From Carex sylvatica (lineage: Eukaryota; Streptophyta; Magnoliopsida; Poales; Cyperaceae), in assembly GCA_964058845.1 (NCBI GenBank), contig CAXKVR010000009.1:124001-188000 (forward strand): 64,000 nt of DNA. Reading direction: 5' to 3'. Position numbers and translations under genes: made by a program. The notes under the pieces were generated by a model. It was not told the DNA's origin. It was given only the letters and a program-made list of their open reading frames with translations, and searched no databases. Shown piece by piece: positions 60,483 through 64,000 of this stretch. Numbering within the stretch: the stretch's first letter is position 1; the number at the start of each line of letters is the position of its first letter.

Positions 60483-63233
60483 TATATATTGAATAATGCA
60501 TATTGATTTATGTTCAAAATTTCAAAACTACATTAGAAGAAATTCATTAAAATATACATATGTGAGTGTTATATATATTATTGCCTGAAAAAAAAAAACT
60601 CGAGCACCTAACTTAAAAAAAGAAAAAGAAAAACAGATATGTAATAACATGGCCAAGAATATTAATGGTATTGTCGGATCTATTAAAATCAACTGTGATA
60701 ACTATTCTTCTTACGTTACGTTGTACATATATTATTTTTGACAAAATTCATATTTATCCTGCATAAATATAATCTTAATTTTGTGGATGTTAATTAAGAT
60801 CCATTTTTTTCACAGGTTCAACTGAAAAATGCATTATATTATATATATGTCAAGGTTCATAAAACTTCTTTCTTCTTTTTGGTTTGAAATAATAAGGACT
60901 CGTATATTGTTTTTATGTTATTTGATGAAATAATAAATTGAATCTGTTTACTCTTTACTGACGAAGTCATCTCTAATTTTTTTTCAACTAATGCAAGTCA
61001 TATTTATCCTTACTTTGAAATATTTTCTGGACAACTTTGAAATTACACTATATTTGTTTTCCGTACTCCTTTTTATTTGTAATAATATTAAATTACTTAT
61101 ATATTAAAAAATCAAAACCATGTATCATTATAGTTAAAATCTCCATAAATTTACAAAAATTATTTTGACTTATATTTTATTCAAGTACGCATTTGAAGAA
61201 ATAGTACCTACGCATGAAAAAAAATTAAAAAAAATTGAATTCCAATTTTATAGGGGAAAACAAATTAATAAACATGTTTCCTTGCTTGCCACATAAAATC
61301 CTTTCACAGAATATTGCATCCCGTGACCTTATATAATTACTGTACTTGCAGTGCTTAATATATAATTAGATATTTTCTGTCTATATTGGATATTTTCCCG
61401 CGTATAATTGGAGTCAATATTTCCGTATGGCATGTGGTGTGTACAACTTCCTGTAATGGGTTGTTGCATCAGAAATGATTCATGCGATTCACAACTGTAC
61501 ACAGCAATTCTCAAATCGAAATTGCAACTGCAGATCCGGATTCAATTGACTTGCAATTGTTAGAAGAACCAAAACATTACAGCTACTGTATACATTTTTC
61601 TTATTAATACAAAATCTTGCCGACATTAATTAATGCCGACAACCCTGAAAAAAAAAACAATACAGTTGGCCATTTGAAGAATCTCAATTATTATATACAC
61701 ATCTCCAATCCAACAATTAAAAGTAATTGTTAAACAGCAGTTATAAAAATTTTAGAGTTGGATTAAAAGTAATTGTTAAACAGCAGTTATAAAAATTTTA
61801 GAAATTAATTTGCTGCATTGATGTAATTAAATTAAATTGCTTTCTTTATCTACATCAGTGCATCTTTCTTTTTTTTATTAGAGAGAGCACTAAAAAAGAT
61901 TTTGAGCCAATCAATTAGACAGTGTGTCATTAAACAAATGTTTTCTTATAAAGTATTTTTTTTTTGCTAATTTAGCAATTGTAATACATTCCAGCAATTA
62001 TGTTAGCAATTAACACATCAAATTAGCAATCTTAAAATAATTACAATTGTAGATGCTTAACTTTGGAATCCATATGATGATATTAAATACCATTGTAAAT
62101 TATTTGCATGCATAATTTTCATTGTAAATTGTTTTGATCTATCGAAAATTATAATTAAAAGATAAAATTTGAGATTAAATATCAACCTTTCAATCAAATA
62201 GTATGTCTCCTTTTGATTCCATACTTTTAAAATTTTTTTTTTTATATATAGAAGTCTAAATTCTTTTATACACGTACTCGCCATAGTTATTACTCACGAC
62301 ATATTTAGAATTAAAATTGAATTAATATAATATATATTGACGTCTTATTTTGTATGGTTAGAATTGAAACTGAATTAATATAATATATATATATACTACT
62401 ACAAACTTTCTACTAAAAGAGAATAAAAAAATATTTCACTACAAAATTATAGTACTTTAAAGAAAGTACCAACTAAAGCGCATATCCACTGCTATTATTT
62501 TGTTATCCTTATAGCTAGGTAATATAAATTCCTGTAAACATATCCACTGCTATTCTTTGTCAAACATAATCTCAATGTAAAAAAAAAAAAAATTAATTTG
62601 GTTAACTTGCTACAAAATTATACAAAAGATTTACTAAACAGTTAAATTTTACCACCTATTATATCAATATCTTATCGAAAGAGTTAATATTTTTTTTCTC
62701 TTATAATATATTCTCATTGCAAACACACCAATATGATACCAGTAATTAACTTCTTACAATATTAATTTAAATAATAAATATTTAATATGATGTCTATATC
62801 TATGGCATAAAATTCCAGAGGAATTTACGAACAGGAAAAATTCCATAGTTTAATGTGTGGTTTCAATCATTTTTTTACTCCTTATTGTTTGTTAAAATCA
62901 GAGTATAGTGATGTCCCAAAGCTGCCAATTTTTTTATTAATAACATGTTGAGAACAAAATCAATTCAAACATTGATCGGTAGATTTATCCTATGTGAGAT
63001 GTGGATCATGGAAAACATATTTAATTCCCAGGTGTTTATTCGAAATGACACAAAAGAATCTTTCATTTTCAATGAAATCAAATCGCAACCATCTCATAAA
63101 AAAAACTCCAGCTTTCTGCACTTTTTTCTCCAAAATTCTAAAAGCCAAATGTATCGATTGGTTTTATGCATCGTACGCACATGCCATCAGCAACTAACTG
63201 TAGTACCGTCCCAGCATGTAACAAGCATCAATA
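60483..63233. other. No gene seen; small local duplications
   Basis: AT-rich. A 46-bp tandem duplication lies at about 61,713-61,803 ('taattgttaaacagcagtta' twice). The 99-codon ORF at 62945-63244 has no recognisable domain. Confidence 0.4.
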
Positions 63234-63503
63234 TTAATTACTGAACTGAGGAATGATATCATCGCAATACCCATGTGCCAATGACGCTATCTTGAAATGC
63301 CTATCAAATGAGCTATCACTTAGGGTCGAGGTTACACAATACTTGCTTCCTAGATTGTTTTCTTTATGGCTTTCAAGAGCAGAATAAACAAGTTTAGAAT
63401 TCTCCCAATTAACTTCCAAACAGGTTTGCAATAGCAAACTCACCACCTCACCATAACTTGTTGTACTTGGGAGTGACATTTTAGTATGTTGCTTTGACAA
63501 CAT
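63234..63503 (-). pseudogene. Probable MULE transposase remnant, downstream part
   Basis: This 89-codon ORF is placed downstream, on the minus strand, of the MuDR-like segment at 63703-63999. The stretch NNLGSKYCVTSTLSDSSFDRHF resembles the N-P-G-S and R-F-x-R-x-F region that precedes the catalytic DDE domain in plant MULE transposases. Stops separate the two parts and no DDE core is present, so the copy is dead or cut. Confidence 0.38.
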
Positions 63504-63702
63504 ATCAAATGTGGTTTATAGTCGCACATTCTCATGGTGTTATCAATGGCACCAACAACCATCTCTATTGTAAACTAACAATAATCAGTACGTGAGGGCA
63601 GCACGTGAGGGCAGTAGCTTACATGCATCAAGATATATTTGCTTTCTTGTTGATAATTTAAAATTCTAAAAGATAGTAAGGCTTCGCTGCTAACTTGAAT
63701 TT

Positions 63703-63999
63703 TCACTTACTATCCCTCCACACTTCAACAAAACATTGAGGTTCGCTATATTTCACCTTACACTCAAACTTGTTAATGAGATGAAACTCATTGACTGCTG
63801 CCCTTAGAGCCTCTTTCAACTCATATATTTTGCCTACTGCCAATAGATCATCAAATGTTCTCTCTGTGCCCAAAAAACAGACATCCTCTACCTGGAAAGC
63901 TGTTGTATTATTGAAACTATCAATGATATGTACAGCTAGTGAACGGGTACCGTGATCGGCGGAACCATGACTATGACTGTGACTGTGACAATTGTGATT
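63703..63999 (-). pseudogene. MuDR-type transposase N-terminal region (open at window edge)
   Basis: This is a 98-codon open stretch with no ATG, continuing beyond the window. Segment VGKIYELKEALRAAVNEFHL followed by INKFECKVKYSE fits the MuDR DNA-binding domain pattern (V-G-x-x-F-x-x-K-x-x-L-K-x-A-V-x-x-Y). It ends at a stop (63703-63705) before the C-x-W part is complete. A His/Ser-rich run (HSHSHSHG) lies upstream. Confidence 0.5.
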
Positions 64000-64000
64000 G

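Noticed and set aside
1..64000. tRNA, rRNA, telomeric or centromeric sequence
   Set aside because: Apart from the tRNA-like SINE head at 49,077, no cloverleaf-compatible sequence, rRNA core or telomere-type repeat was noticed by eye; a tRNAscan or Infernal run would be needed to exclude them fully.

Overview
The window looks like nuclear DNA of a flowering plant. It is very AT-rich, its short genes carry plant-type introns and TATAAATA boxes, and it is full of plant transposon debris (hAT-like, Mutator-like and foldback MITEs, a tRNA-like SINE, a probable Helitron end). Nothing resembles a bacterial operon, a virus or a CRISPR array. The species cannot be named from the sequence.

Positions 1-480 are flanking sequence. 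From about 480 to 51,835 lies a tandem array: a degenerate partial unit (480-4123), five full or nearly full units of 7.3-9.4 kb starting near 4124, 12971, 22381, 30000 and 39436, and a decayed sixth unit from 46708. Each full unit carries two small genes on the plus strand. The first (six copies) encodes a 161-162 residue protein that resembles the N-terminal non-catalytic region of plant Raf-like MAPKKK kinases and stops where the kinase domain should begin. The second (five copies) encodes a PAM2 motif, the PABP-binding peptide, at the N terminus, a reiterated EF[VIF]P core, and the first strand of an RRM. This matches the start of the plant CID8-13 class of PABP-interacting RNA-binding proteins. 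A further RRM mini-exon survives 2.5 kb downstream in three units but no longer joins in frame.

The two genes are unrelated in coding sequence, yet each lies behind a recognisably homologous promoter cassette of about 160 bp with a TATAAATA box. The array therefore looks like two truncated regulatory-protein fragments driven by copies of one promoter and amplified together. Units alternate in type, giving a higher-order dimer of about 17 kb (units 2+3 and 4+5). Spacers contain a long inverted repeat of about 0.9 kb, foldback MITEs and an internally duplicated block.

The sixth unit is broken up by a SINE, a possible captured gene fragment, and a 1.57 kb hAT-like element that itself holds a Mutator-type MITE with a perfect 9-bp target duplication. 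From 51.8 to 64 kb there are no convincing intact genes. This part holds two more hAT-like elements with GGCTCG-rich ends, a cluster of site II (TGGGCC) promoter motifs, several local duplications, a Helitron-like 3' end, and at the right edge a minus-strand remnant of a MULE-type transposase.

If expressed, the two gene families could act as truncated competitors of their parent proteins (Raf-like signalling; PABP/CID RNA binding) or as sources of small RNA against the parents. That is inference; the sequence shows only the fragments, their promoters and their amplification.
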